Assembly: GCA_023362775.1 (NCBI GenBank)
Contig: JALMGJ010000004.1
Span: 80,900,798-80,964,797 of the forward strand
Length of the DNA: 64,000 bases
DNA from: Charina bottae
Taxonomy: Eukaryota > Chordata > Lepidosauria > Squamata > Charinaidae
Reading direction: 5' to 3'
Shown here: in pieces, positions 53,001 through 64,000 of the stretch
How the letters are laid out: each line of letters starts with the position of its first letter
How positions within the stretch are numbered: position 1 is the first letter of the stretch
Made by a program: the position numbers and the translations under genes
Notes under the pieces: model-generated
Seen by the model: the letters and a program-made list of their open reading frames with translations, nothing else
Database searches by the model: none
What the model was told of the DNA's origin: nothing

Positions 53001-53932
53001 TGTTGTTGTTGTTGTTCAGTCGTTTAGTCGTGTCCGACTCTTCGTGACCTCATGGACCATAGTACGCCAGGCCTTCCTGTCCTCCACTGTCTCTCGGAGT
53101 TTACTCAAATTCATGTTCATTACATCGGTGATGCTATCTAACCATCTCATCCTCTGCCGTCCCCTTCTCCTTTTGCCCTCAGTCTTTCCCAGCATCAGGG
53201 TCTTTTCCAGTGAGTCCTCTCTTCGCATTAGGTGGCCAAAGTATTTGAGCTTCAGCTTCAGCATCTGTCCTTCCAATGAGCAGTCAGGGTTGATTTCCTT
53301 TAGGATTGACTGGTTTGACCTCCTTGCAGTCCAAGGGACTCTCAAGAGTCTTCTCCAGCACCACAGTTCAAAAGCATCAATTCTTCGGCGCTCAGCCTTC
53401 CTTATGGTCCAACTCTCACAGCCATACATTGCTACTGGAAAAACCATAGCTTTAACTATACGGACCTTTGTCGGCATGGTGATGTCTCTGCTTTTTAATG
53501 TGCTGTCTAGGTTTGCCATAGCTTTCCTCCCAAGGAGCAAGCGTCTTTTAATTTCATGGCTGCAGTCACCGTCTGCGGTGATCTTGGAGCCCAAGAAAAT
53601 AAAATCTGTCACTGCTTCCATTTCTTCCCCTTCTATTTGCCAGGAAGTGATGGGACCAGATGCCATGATCTGGGTTTTTTTAATGTTGAGTTTCAAGCCA
53701 GCTTTTGCACTCTCCTCTTTCACCCTCATCAAGAGGCTCTTTAGTTCCTCTTCACTTTCTGCCATTAGGGTGGTATCGTCTGCATATCTGAGGTTGTTGA
53801 TATTTTTCCCGGCAATCTTAACTCCGGCTTGTGATTCATCCAGCCCGGCATTTCTCATGATGTACTCTGCATATAAGTTAAATAAGCACGGTGATAATAT
53901 ACAGCCTTGTCGTACTCCTTTCCCAATTCTTT
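53001..53932 (-). mobile_element. RTE/BovB LINE, divergent subfamily, 5'-truncated
   Basis: A 930-bp minus-strand 3' fragment with a (CAA)n tail at 53000-53017 (TTG on the plus strand). It starts at the GKGVRQGCILSP motif. It differs at many residues from the copies at 35 and 37 kb, for example KSRTRLND at the C-terminus and SLLMRVKEESAKAGLKLNIK. It therefore belongs to another BovB lineage. Confidence 0.92.
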
Positions 53933-53936
53933 CCAA
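53016..53936 (-). pseudogene. BovB polymerase C-terminal third, open
   Basis: A 306-codon frame without breaks to its natural stop. It has the RT motif GKGVRQGCILSPCLFNLYAE and the catalytic YADD in LRYADDTTLMAES. The thumb and C-terminal region includes YGCESWTIRKAERRRIDAFE, WCWRRLLRVPWTARR and HLMRREDSLEKTLMLGKTEG. The endonuclease and the first half of the RT are missing, so it cannot transpose. That the frame stayed open suggests moderate age. Confidence 0.92.
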
Positions 53937-55779
53937 AAATCAACCTCATCTGACTTTCAGACCATATGGCAACTCAGAAACATGTTATCTGTGTTAGTAC
54001 TGGCTATCTTTCAGACCTGCACAGGGAATTTTTTAGGGGTGGGGGTAATGGAAGAACCTAGGGACAAATTTATTTTCTGTGAGTCTTGTGTCTGGAAAAA
54101 GATATTCCCCAAAATCTAGAAAATTTAAAGTGCCAGATTTTATGTGTATTACAATGTTAGTTGTATCACTGTTAGTTACTGTCAAGTTCATAGTTCATGA
54201 AGTTTCCACTGAAAGACAGGACTGAGGGCAACTCTGCATGGCAACCTAAGCTACTTGCCTCATAAATTGCTCCTAAATCTGATTTAAACAATTCCAATGC
54301 TCCTCAGTCTGAACAAGAGCCACTGTAGGATTGCTTGGTCAATCCTGTGCTACTTTCATTTCCCATCCAAGCATGGAAGACAAGCCTCGATGGCTGTCCT
54401 CTGTATGGGTGGGTCTATTAGTGCCTACTTTTTTCTATTTAGAAATTGTTTTCTCACACTAGTTCTTGTTCTTTTCTTTGCTTTCCCAGGTGTTTGTACA
54501 CATGGATGCCCTCACACCTTCTTCCCACATTCTGTCCCTGAACACTAACACAGACCCTTTCTTCCTGTCCCACTCTTATTGTATTGTCATTGCTCTTCCA
54601 TCATCCATCATCCAAACATTTTATCCTTCTCTCTTCCCCTCTCTCTACCAAACATTCATACTCCTCTTTTGTTCTCTTATTCATATAAACATACCCGGCT
54701 GTTTCCATTTCCTTTGGTGTTATCCTTTGTTCCATTTTTCCTATTGACATGGTTTCCTAGCTTCGCACTCAGATAGTTAACTGATGTGGGTAAAGAGTAC
54801 TGCTTTTTTCTGTCAGCATAGCAGGGAGGGAAAAGATGCTGATCGTGCAGGGATATAAGAATCTGATTTCCTTCTAGCATTTCACTTCCATGTTAAGATG
54901 GAAGAAAGAGTCATTCTTCATCCAGCCTTGACCAAATGAGGTTCTAAAGATGCTGTGTACTGTCTTCCAGTCTCTTGCAGTCATGTTCTCCACAACATAT
55001 CACAATATCTCATGGTTGATTAGAAGAGTTTATTGGAATCAGAAACATAACATCTCTTCATAACAGATGATACAAACTTACTCTTTTGGGAATAAGGGAA
55101 GCTATGTAGGAATAAGTAGCCAGAAGGTAAAATAAATATTGTGTACCCTAATAATTGTTTTATGCTTCTTATAGTTAGTTTGTTTACAGGGAACATTACA
55201 GAAAGAGTACATGACTGTAACAAAAAATGTGCTTTATAAAAATCATGAATAATGATGAAAAATATTTTTTTCTGGTGTCTAAAGCCCTGGCCATTAGCTT
55301 TGTGATGTCCACAAAGTTTAAGATAGTATTACTGAATGTGTTGAACACAGCTATCATCTACTTGCCTGCTGTAATCAGATATGATAACAGAGGTTTTCAT
55401 TGCCTTAAATCCATGGGGAACAGTTATTGTACCTACTGTCTGCTTTCAAACTTATGGGAGACAAGAAGCAGGAAAATGTCAATACTAAAGAGTTTCCATT
55501 ACATTTCACAATATTGCTGTTGCTAAATAACTGCTTAGATCTGTGCAAAAATCCAATAAATATAGGTTTATTATCATGCTTCAAGAAATATTGAAAGCAA
55601 TTGGCTCCAAATCCTTATACAGAATCTAGTGCTGAGTAGGCAAAGTGCTTAATATACCAGTATTAAATTGCTGACTGGCTTGAAGTCCCCTGTCCTGGTA
55701 TTTGCAAATTTGCTTCTTTTGTATTCTCATCCAAGTAAAAGATTGTACAAAATAAAGTTATTCCTTCCCTGTACTTTTA
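53937..55779. other. 1.8 kb without recognised genes
   Basis: Unassigned DNA. ORFs up to ~99 codons show no domains. Confidence 0.45.
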
Positions 55780-56850
55780 ACAATCTTAGTTTTTAATGCC
55801 TTCAAATAATGTCCTAGAACTTGATTTCTTTTCATTTTTTCTTTATCCCTTCTCAGAAAACCCTTCAAAACTTTAATAGGTCTCTTTTGTAAATTAAATA
55901 TAGAAATGTTATCCAAATCACTCTTCTGTTTGTTATTTGTATATCCCTTTTAATTATTAACACACCAACTGGTTTCATTTGCATATCCAGTATATCACTT
56001 TTTTCCATATCATTCTTGTAGCTTGTCATTTTTAAACCCACATTCAAATCAATTTCAGTCATATCTGGTTACAGCTTGTTCCTCTTCTGTAACATCATTT
56101 TCACACCATATATCTATAATAACAGACTGTCTTAAAATAAACTTCTGAGTCCATTGTTCACAAATATCCTTGAAAATGTCCAGTGTTAAAATATTTTGCT
56201 CCATTCTGTATTAACAATTCAACTTTAAGTATTCTTCTCCTTTAATTGTAATATTTAGTTTCTTCTAGCTCCCTCTAGTGCCCAACCTTTAAAAATCCAT
56301 CCTATAATGTTGTTTTTTTCCCTAAGGAATCCAAACAACAGCAATTTCCCACGGGAAGGATTCTTATAATTAATTTCAGAGCCTTAATTTCAAATCCATC
56401 TGGACCCTTAGTCCATTTTAAACTTTCTGAAATCAATACTCTAAACACCCTTTTTCTGTTTATTCCAAAAAGTAAACTTTTTCTAAATCCTTAAACTCGT
56501 ACTTGAAACTTCTTTCACTAATGAGAGGGAGATTCACCCAGTGGATACAGTAAAAACTTGCTGTTCTTAAGGTTCTTACTATTTAGAAAACAGTAAAAAA
56601 AAGTAATTCCAAAAGTGGATTAAGAAATGAGGCTCAGTTGAGTTTTGTGTCCATGTAGACTACATTATGGCTATGAGCTTAGATGGAATCCCTCAACTCT
56701 GAGCCACTCACATAAGCCAACTGCTAAAACCTTGGTTCCTGTGGTCTACTCATGAGGAGCAGGTGTACGGAGTACATGCTCTCTCCTTTCTCTGGAGAGA
56801 TTTCACCAGCCACAATCCAGCATCCGGCCGCCAATCTCTGCCGTGAACAT
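55780..56850 (-). mobile_element. L1 5' region in antisense, possible
   Basis: Read on the minus strand it starts GC-rich near 56845 (cggcagagattggcggccgg) and becomes A-rich, like the L1 5' end proposed at 41283-42480. The block near 56330-56420 (complement of ttcccacgggaaggattctt) resembles reptile L1 5' UTRs in my memory. The frame 55865-56062 could be an ORF1 trace. It is weakly supported. Confidence 0.35.
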
Positions 56851-56869
56851 CCCCATGTCCTTACCAGAA

Positions 56870-57640
56870 GTCACATTTTACATTTGTCAATATTTTTTCT
56901 ATAGTTTATTTCTGGAGATACTATCAAAGGCCTGCTTAAAGTCAATAAATGTGGTACAGTATATAGTACATAACTTAGTTTTGCTATGTATTTATCCATT
57001 AAATGGGTCAACACTGGTCCTTGCTCTATTGTAGTTCTGTGTTCTTTGAAGCCTGCCTGTTCAGCAGCAAGAATATTTTCTGTCTCCATCCAATCTGTGA
57101 GTTTCCAATAAACTTTCACCTATAGCTTGCATACAATGCTTAATAAAATGATTGGGTGAAAATTTTCAGGGAGATCTCTCCTTTCCTAAAATTGACACTA
57201 TTATGGCCAAATCCCAATCTTTGGGAACTTTGGATGTTTGGTCTAGATAGGTAGTAGTGAAGCCAGAACTGGTACCCACTATTCCCATTTAAAAAATAAA
57301 ATAAAATAACAACTTTGGAGGTATCAACCTGTTCCTGGTACCTTTCCAGGCTTTGGCTGGTTAGGTTAATCAAATTACCCACTTCAGAGACTGTGGCCAG
57401 CATCAGAGAAGTCCAAATTCTTTCTCTGGGGAGGGAAGGGAGGTTTCATCAACCTCCTCTGCATAGAGTTCAAGGAAAAATTCCTTCCATCTTGCTACAG
57501 GAATGTAAAAATCAGATGCTAACAGGTTCCACTGCCCAAAAAGTTTAGTATAATTTGACCCCTGCTTTGGAGTAGGTGTATACGCTATATTGTATAGTGA
57601 TACTCCCATATCCCTTTGCCATATCATTCCCTAATTCAGA
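56870..57640 (-). mobile_element. R4-like LINE fragment, decayed
   Basis: On the minus strand there is ARWKEFFLELYAEEVDE near 57440-57500 (the linker before the RT). A GNYRP-like zone is lost in frameshifts near 57180. Then comes KVYWKLTDWMETENILAAEQ with AGFKEHRTTIEQ, the RT block before motif A. The order fits an APE-type LINE of the R4 or a similar clade. It is old and broken. Confidence 0.5.
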
Positions 57641-58027
57641 TGAGATTGAACAACACCTAGGATGTCCACTGGGTGAATGGACTGATTAAGAAGGTCCTGA
57701 CCCTGGTGCCTTATGAATATAGTCTGGCTAAAAACATCCACTCACCCAAACAAATCTGACAGGAGCCGTTCCCCCCCAATTCAAGGCCTGGGAGAACATC
57801 CAGGTCTTTTAGGATTTCCAAAATGCCATGAGGATGGGAGTCATATGGATATCAGGGGGAACCTCATTCCAGAGGTAGATGATACAACACAGAATGCATG
57901 CTTCCTGAGTCCCAATAGATGAAACTATTTAATTGAAGGGACTTGGAGCTTACCCACCTTGTCAGTCTGAACTGGCTGGGAAGACACCACTGGAGACAGG
58001 CAGTCCCTCAAATAAACAATAATAATA
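57641..58027. other. No recognised feature
   Basis: Unassigned sequence between the R4-like relic and the SINE head. Confidence 0.35.
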
Positions 58028-58105
58028 AGCCAGTTTGGTCTAGCAATTAAGGCAATGGGCTAGAAACTAGGGGAATGAGAGTTCTAGTCCCGCCTTAGGC
58101 ATGCA
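58028..58105 (+). mobile_element. SINE head fragment (Sauria SINE type)
   Basis: The tRNA-related 5' end matches 40921-40996 closely: agccagtttggtctagcaat, then gagttctagtcccgccttag. The body and tail are missing. Confidence 0.8.
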
Positions 58106-58139
58106 TTCTTATGCAATGTCTGCAAGAAAACAACAAGGC

Positions 58140-59110
58140 TCAGAGAGCACCATGGACTCCACAGTTCAACCCTGAGCTACAAATATTCTCTTTGATTGGT
58201 ACCTCTTCATCTAGCAGGAGCTTTGAGTCCAGGAAAACCCCACAATTGTGCGACTCCACCCAAGGTTAAATATGGAATTCTCTCAGATCGAAGTGGCCAT
58301 AATGCCCACAGCTACTCGGTCTTGGTAAGATTGAGTCAGAGTCAATTCTTGCCCATCAGGCCTGCACAAGCACATGGCCCAGGACTCAAACTGTCTCTGA
58401 AGAAGCTGGTCCAGCTGAACCAGTGGACTGTCAAGCCAGGAATTGCCCAAGGATGATCAAACACAGGCACCATCAGAAGAGCTGGAGCAGTCAGATGATG
58501 ACATAAGGCCTCCAAGCCCTTGTACCTGGGGAGTAGAGTGGAGAGCAGAGCAAAGAGAGGCTCCTTGCCAAGCAAGGGAGTAACTCTTTGATTAAAGACA
58601 GCTGGCTGCAGCCTGATTTAAGAGGATGCCTGACCAATTCTTCTTTGTTAGAAACAACTGTCTGATTTCCTGCTCTGGCATGTCATTCCTGTGAATTCTG
58701 CTCGTGAAATTCTGACCTTGGACTGGCTGACAAACATGACTTGGCTCTCTGAACTTTGGACTGGATTTTGACTACTCTTCTGTGTGCTCCTGTTGAAAGT
58801 GAAACTACTCAGGTAGGCTTTCTTTCCAAGAGTCTTTGTTGATTTACATTTCTTACCTTGTCTGCTGTTATCTGCTCAGCCTTGAGTAAATTGCTTTCCT
58901 CACTTAGCAACTGTATGTGTGCCAGTTTCAGACTTCAAACAGAACAATAGCCTCACTTGACTGGCCTGGGGTTGACAGATACAATTGGGTATCATCACTG
59001 TACTGATGATACTGAACCCAAACCTGCAGATAACCTTACTCAGCAGCTTCATATAGATGTTGAACAAGAGGGGAGAGAGCATTGAGCCTGTGGAGGGGCC
59101 TTTATATTCA
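58140..59110 (-). mobile_element. Old L2-like LINE split by an unassigned insert
   Basis: At 58960-59110 the minus strand gives STGSMLSPLLFNIYMKLLSK and a remnant of the YADDTQLYIS region, as in the L2-like ORF at 22650-22800. The part just downstream in that protein reappears at 58180-58480 (ctcggtcttggtaagattga, complement of the KTK block). Between them lies about 450 bp (58490-58940) with no L2 match; it could be a solo LTR or another insertion. Confidence 0.55.
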
Positions 59111-59539
59111 AAGATGAGCAAGAAACCAACAAATACAAATACACAAGTAATTAACACACGAGTAATTAAGATGGGAGGAGCTTATTTTCAAGATATATCA
59201 TCTGGCACATTCTTGAAGCTAGATAACAAAACTTGGTCACATTATAAGTCATCCAAAAGTCCTTGTTGGCTAATAGAAAGGCTACATAATAATCATCTGA
59301 ATACCCTGGCATTACAAATAAAAAAGGGGAGATTAAATGTTGATTTCAATCTCTTCCTATCACAAGTAGCAAGTTATAGAGCGGTGAGGGTATGGATATG
59401 CTGAAACAGGCTGAAGCTGAAACTAAGCAAGATGGAGTTGATGTTTGTACATTACAGGTTTCTGACATCTCTGTTGTGTGACTTGATGGAATAGCACTGT
59501 TCATGAAGAAGCAGGTTTGACTTGAAGGTCCTCACAGCT
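59111..59539. other. No recognised feature
   Basis: The 115-codon ORF 59057-59404 partly overlaps the L2-like relic and has no domain. Confidence 0.35.
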
Positions 59540-60295
59540 ACTGCTGAATTGGTGGGTGGAGGCCATGGCCAGAGGATTTTGCTTAGCTTCAGCTGGTATA
59601 CAGGTTGAAACCTTACCTGAAACAGAATGACCTATCAACAGTTACTCACGCCCTCCTCACCGTTCATTTGTACTGAAATACAGTGTACATGGGTCTGGCA
59701 CTGAAGAACATCCAGAGGCTTCAGTTAGACCAGAATGCAGCAGTTCAGTTGCTCGCAGGTATAAATAACATGGGCATGTGACGCAAGTGGTCTGGGCTCT
59801 GCACTGGGTGCTTATTAGTTTCCATATCTAATTGAAAATGCTTATGATTTGACTTATAAATCCATACCTGGCTTGGTGCCAAGACATATTCAGGGCTATG
59901 TTTCCACTAGTTTTGACCAGTTTGTTGCAACGTTCCTGGGAGAAACTGTTTAGTAATTTCCTATTTTGGGGAGCTAAGGGATGGAGGCCTGCAGACACAA
60001 TTTCTTAGTTGTGGCACTGGTACTTTGAAACATTCTTTGCAGTAAATTTGAGCAGCACATTAGGTTTTAGGAAATTATTTAGAGCAGAACTGTTTAAAGG
60101 GCTTTTGAGGTCTGAATGCGACCATCTACTTATTTATTTCCAGTTGTTTCTTTGATCTTGTTAGAATATGTATGTAAGTTATTTCTGTGATTTTAAGTTT
60201 TGACCAGTTAATTGTACCACATAGGTTTAATTGAGTGTAACCAGCAGAGTCACCAGATTGCAATGGGAATAAGTAAATAACTAAATAAATTTTGA
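59540..60295 (+). mobile_element. Old L2-like LINE C-terminal relic
   Basis: Broken plus-strand frames parallel the end of the L2-like protein: a TVTHALLTVHLY-like stretch, GLALKNIQRLQLDQNAAVQL, then a LHWVL-like and a TLKHSLQ-like remnant. It ends near 'gggaataagtaaataactaa', a degenerate AAAT tail at about 60270-60290. Confidence 0.6.
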
Positions 60296-63200
60296 GTACA
60301 GAATGTTATTTTCTAACTGTATAGCTATCTGGTATTAGTATTAGGTATGATAGCTAATACTATCTGGTATTTTTTTAAAAAACTGTACCTCTTTGAGTCC
60401 AAGAACAGTTTAGTGGCATCATAAACTTCACCTAGTGAACTTTATATTCACTAGGGTTTTCTAATCTTTTTTAAAGAGAACTCTAAAAAAATGATTTGTT
60501 TTCATAGGAAATTCTTTAGAAATGGTGATTGATTAAAAAGCCCCCAGCAAGCTCTCTGCTGTTGGCAATCTCTGTGTTAGTGTTTTCCTCTCCCTTATCA
60601 TATTAGAGGCAAAGGAGAGAAAAAACATTATTGAGGTTGCATGGAGATGCTGACCACGCTATTCTTATTGTAACACTGGAAATTGTTTAACTCAGAATTT
60701 TATGGATTTGTTTTTCAAGTGGAATAATTCATTGCCTTGAATTTCCAGCTTGAAATTCAGCATTGCCCTTAATCAGAACCACGAGGAAAATTCAAATGCA
60801 GAAAATCTTAAATCTAACTCTAAATTTTCAAAGCATACAGCAAATAAAATAGCAATAGCAATAATAAAATATAACCAAATATTATTCCTTCAGCTTTGCC
60901 ACCTTCTAGAATGACAAAGAAACAAAAACCACAATAGGTTTGAAGTAAATAGGTGTGCTTTTGTTACTTCAGTAATAAAGGTGAACTGTATGAAGTAATT
61001 TGTATATAGTTGTAATGGAAAAAATACTAGATCCGGGATGAAGGAACGGTAAGAGCTTTAATTTTATTTTAGTTATTTTCCTGCATTCACGACTTTACAT
61101 ATTTTTATGGGCTGTTGCTGGGTCCTAAGGGCACAGGTGCATAGCACACAAACTCCAGTAAAACTAGCATCTCTCTCTCATTCTCTCTCTCTCTGTTTGT
61201 GTGTGTCTGTGTTGATGTAAATGTGCATGGTAACCTTCAGAAGAAAATTCAAATTGACATTTACAATCAGGGCTTAGTCTGAGATATGCAGAGCCAGAAA
61301 TAGCCCAGTACAGTGTCAGAGAATTAAGTCTTATTTTCTACGAACGTAAATTCTTTCTGCTCTTACAGACACACTAATTCTTCTCTGCAATCCCTTCCAA
61401 CTGTTACAAACCCGAGTCAATATAATCCATGTATGATATCCAGGAATTGCAAAACAATATTCTTCAGATAGCAGTGTCATAAATAGGAAACAAAAGGTAT
61501 CCTTCTCTCCTAGCAACCTGCTTACAGTTTATTGATTTTTGTTGTTCTACAATTAGTTGAAGGGCTACTGGAAGTGAATGGAGAAATCTCCCAAGCAGTT
61601 CTCAAAATCACTGCTTTCCCAGTGCTACTGGCAGGAAAGTAGCAATCTGGAACAGTATTACTGGGAAGAATGAGACATACTGTACATTGGAGATTGGCAG
61701 TGTCTCACTGCTCACAGTAGGGGGAAGCCATACATCTTGTCCATGCTGGCCAGTTTAATCGGTAAGCTGCCAGAAATCAATCTCTTGGCCACATGTCTGC
61801 TGATCAGGTGGCTGGTTGAAAACCCACCAGTCATGTCCTCAAGCAAAATTACCTCCCAACAATTTCAGCAAAATTGAACTAGTGGAAATAAAATGCTCCG
61901 ATTTACTGAAAGCAAACCCCAGAAGCATTCTAAGATTAGCGATTAGTGATATTAAATGCCAGTGAGAAGCAAGGCATCTTTACAGGAAACTTTCATATTC
62001 TAGTCTCCAGTAATAAGGATCTGCAGTATGGATTCATATCCTCCTGTCAATGCCTCTGTTCTTTTCTCTCCACATACTGTAACTGAATGATTGCTTTCAA
62101 GTGCTGCATTTGGACTTATTATAGCAGCTAATAAAACTTATCTCTAGATGGCCCAGAACTAATAGATCCCATAAGGTTCCAACATAAGTAAATTGTCCCT
62201 TTGGGTAGAACATCCAAAATAAATCATCCTCAACTGAGCTTTATCATATTTGTAAAGCCAGCCTATCTTTGTGAAATTTCTAAGCATATAATTCTAATGT
62301 TCCACCACTTAAAACATTACGTGCTTTGTTGTTTGATTCACAATTTAAATGACTATTTGATTTTGTACTCATTAGCATAATAAGAAAGCATCTAAAGAAG
62401 TTCTCGACAAAACAAATACCTTGACAAGAAAATGATGTATTTGAGAATGTTTTTAATAAATAATGTGACAAAAATTACTTTTATGATTACTGCTTCCTTG
62501 GTATGCAAAATTATGGCTAAAATATGAAGGTTTTTTTTTTTACATGAACATAATGAAAAACAATCACATGGGTTGTTCCCTCAGTACTGCATTCTTTCTA
62601 TGGTAACTTTTTCTTAAAAATTGACTAAATGAAATTTTTTAGCCCTCAGTAAATACCAAAGCATTCCTTTTTTTTTCTCCTACTGAGGCTAGGCCTGAAA
62701 ATTGTCCATAAACAAATACACAGTTTTCCATTAGCATCGATGACAAAAAATATATATATAATTACAAAAAAGATAATAAAAATCTACAGAGGACATCATT
62801 CTGTAATTTCAAAAGGAACTAATGGCTCTATTTCAGTTTCTGTGGAAATTCAATGTCAAGATAGGCCACCACAAACTCAAGAATTTAAAATCCTTAAGAT
62901 GATAAAAATGTTCTGCTTATGGTCCATTCTTAGGTTTTGCTAACTTTACCATCTGTGAAGCATTCAGATATTTCCAATACAAAACACAGAGCATTAACAA
63001 AGTATGAAAAAAACAAAGGCTTATCATCTTACAGTAAGACAAAAAAACTATTAATAGTTACAATGTTTTACAAATAAAGTTTAGTGATTGTGCTTTTAAA
63101 ACCAAAAAAATAAAAAATAAACAGTGCATTACAAAAAAAAAAAATCAAACACACCCTCCCCCAAAGAAACCCCGAGAACAAAACAACCATTAAGTGGCAC

Positions 63201-64000
63201 TTTTTGTTATTTAAGGTACATTGACACTATAAAGTAGAGGTCTGAGATTTGGGCCAGTCAGGTTGATATCTTTCCCAATGATGCTTTAAAATGTCCATTG
63301 CTTTTTAAAATTATTTTAAATAGCACTGGTTGAGGCCAACAACTGCTTGACTCTTCCGATAAACTTCAATTGTAACATAACTGCCAAGTTCTCAATGACA
63401 TGCTTTCTTCCTATCCTAAAGAACACTTGCAGTAAAGAATGTGCCTTAATGATTAAATGGGTTAGAATCTAGACAAATTAAATTATTAAAGGGATTTGAA
63501 AACTGTTTATGGATTTACATTATATGCCGCCATAATCCAAATTGAATAAATTCATATTTTAAGAATAAAGGGATATGACTGGTGGGAAAAAAATGCAATG
63601 TCATTGGCAGCAATAGAGCCTGTAATAGCATTGCATCTTCTGTTTAGATATAATTCTTTGCAATTTTTTAGGGGTTTATCAGTGGCAGTTTATATCAGGT
63701 AGGGACAACATGGTACCCTCCATGAATTTTGATAATACTACCCATAATCTTTAACTATTGGTTTGTGGGAGTTTTAATCTAAAACATCTGGAAGGTATCA
63801 GGCTGGCTATCCCTTTTATAAGGGTTTTTGAATGCATTTGGTGACTTATCTGTATTGTACTGCTTTGTTTCCAATGAAAGCAAACTATTGCTTTCTTTTT
63901 CTGTCCAAAGATGAAACCATCAGTTAACATAGCACCAGAAAAAGCAGCTTAATTGGTCTCATGGACAGATAAAACATCCTCTCCATTACCTAAAATAAAC
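60296..64000. other. 3.7 kb without recognised genes
   Basis: AT-rich DNA with a CT/GT-rich simple tract at about 61172-61216, an (AT) run at 62751-62760 and A-runs near 63095-63145. No ORF shows a domain. It may be host intergenic or intronic sequence. Confidence 0.5.

Noticed and set aside
53044..53997. 317-codon plus-strand ORF, longer than its partner
   Set aside because: It is antisense to the BovB polymerase. The sense frame holds YADD and the other RT motifs.
1..64000. CRISPR arrays, operons, tRNA genes
   Set aside because: Direct repeats are microsatellites, a minisatellite or transposon copies. The tRNA-like segments belong to SINEs. No spaced repeat array is present.
60296..64000. 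Possible host 3' UTR or conserved non-coding DNA
   Set aside because: No coding exon or splice context is visible, so it cannot be supported from the sequence alone.

Overview
This 64-kb window is AT-rich animal DNA with no host gene I can recognise. I found no host exon, tRNA gene, CRISPR array or bacterial-style operon. Nearly everything that can be named is a transposable element. The mix points to a squamate reptile (lizard or snake): several RTE/BovB LINEs, a tRNA-headed SINE of the squamate type, L2/CR1-like LINEs ending in AAAT repeats, reptile-style L1 pieces, a Penelope-like element, a Ty3/gypsy retrotransposon and hAT-type MITEs. The species cannot be fixed from the sequence.

Layout. 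0-4.6 kb holds an L2-like tail, an internally deleted BovB, microsatellites, an L1/Tx1-like remnant and a truncated copy of an EN-RT-zinc-finger LINE. 4.6-9.2 kb is the most striking locus, a young Penelope-like insertion. It has an intact 849-aa reverse transcriptase/GIY-YIG ORF, duplicated 280-bp pseudo-LTRs, and a 5'-truncated inverted second copy. The two 1,530-bp arms look identical, and a 16-bp target-site duplication (TSD) flanks the whole. A hammerhead-like ribozyme motif lies in every pseudo-LTR. 9.2-14.8 kb contains an L2 fragment, a miniature fold-back Penelope derivative with its own 15-bp TSD, a 5S-rRNA-like fragment, a minisatellite and a long tRNA-headed SINE. 14.8-21.6 kb is mostly unassigned AT-rich DNA with old repeat debris.

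21.6-24.4 kb has a nearly open L2-like ORF broken only by two TGA codons, followed by a perfect palindrome with 98-bp arms around a MITE. 26.5-30 kb has a MITE and a 2.06-kb L1 flanked by direct repeats of about 340 bp. 30.5-34.5 kb is a full-length LINE (AP endonuclease, RT, C2H2 finger) with a 13-bp TSD and apparently a single frameshift in an A-run. 34.8-39.1 kb has two closely related BovB copies, one nested in an older RTE. 39.6-43.7 kb has L1-like debris, a SINE, an L1 5' region, an R4-like fragment and a MITE. 44.5-50.1 kb is a decayed Ty3/gypsy element whose RT is split by a MITE with an 8-bp TSD. 50-64 kb is mainly unassigned DNA with a divergent BovB, R4-like and L2-like relics.

The elements do not form a shared pathway; the window is a record of layered insertions. 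By intactness and TSD preservation, the youngest look like the Penelope locus, the 30.6-34.5 kb LINE and the BovB copies at 34.9-39.1 kb. The gypsy element, the R4-like pieces and several L2 fragments are old. Clade names rest on recognised motifs, not on a database search.
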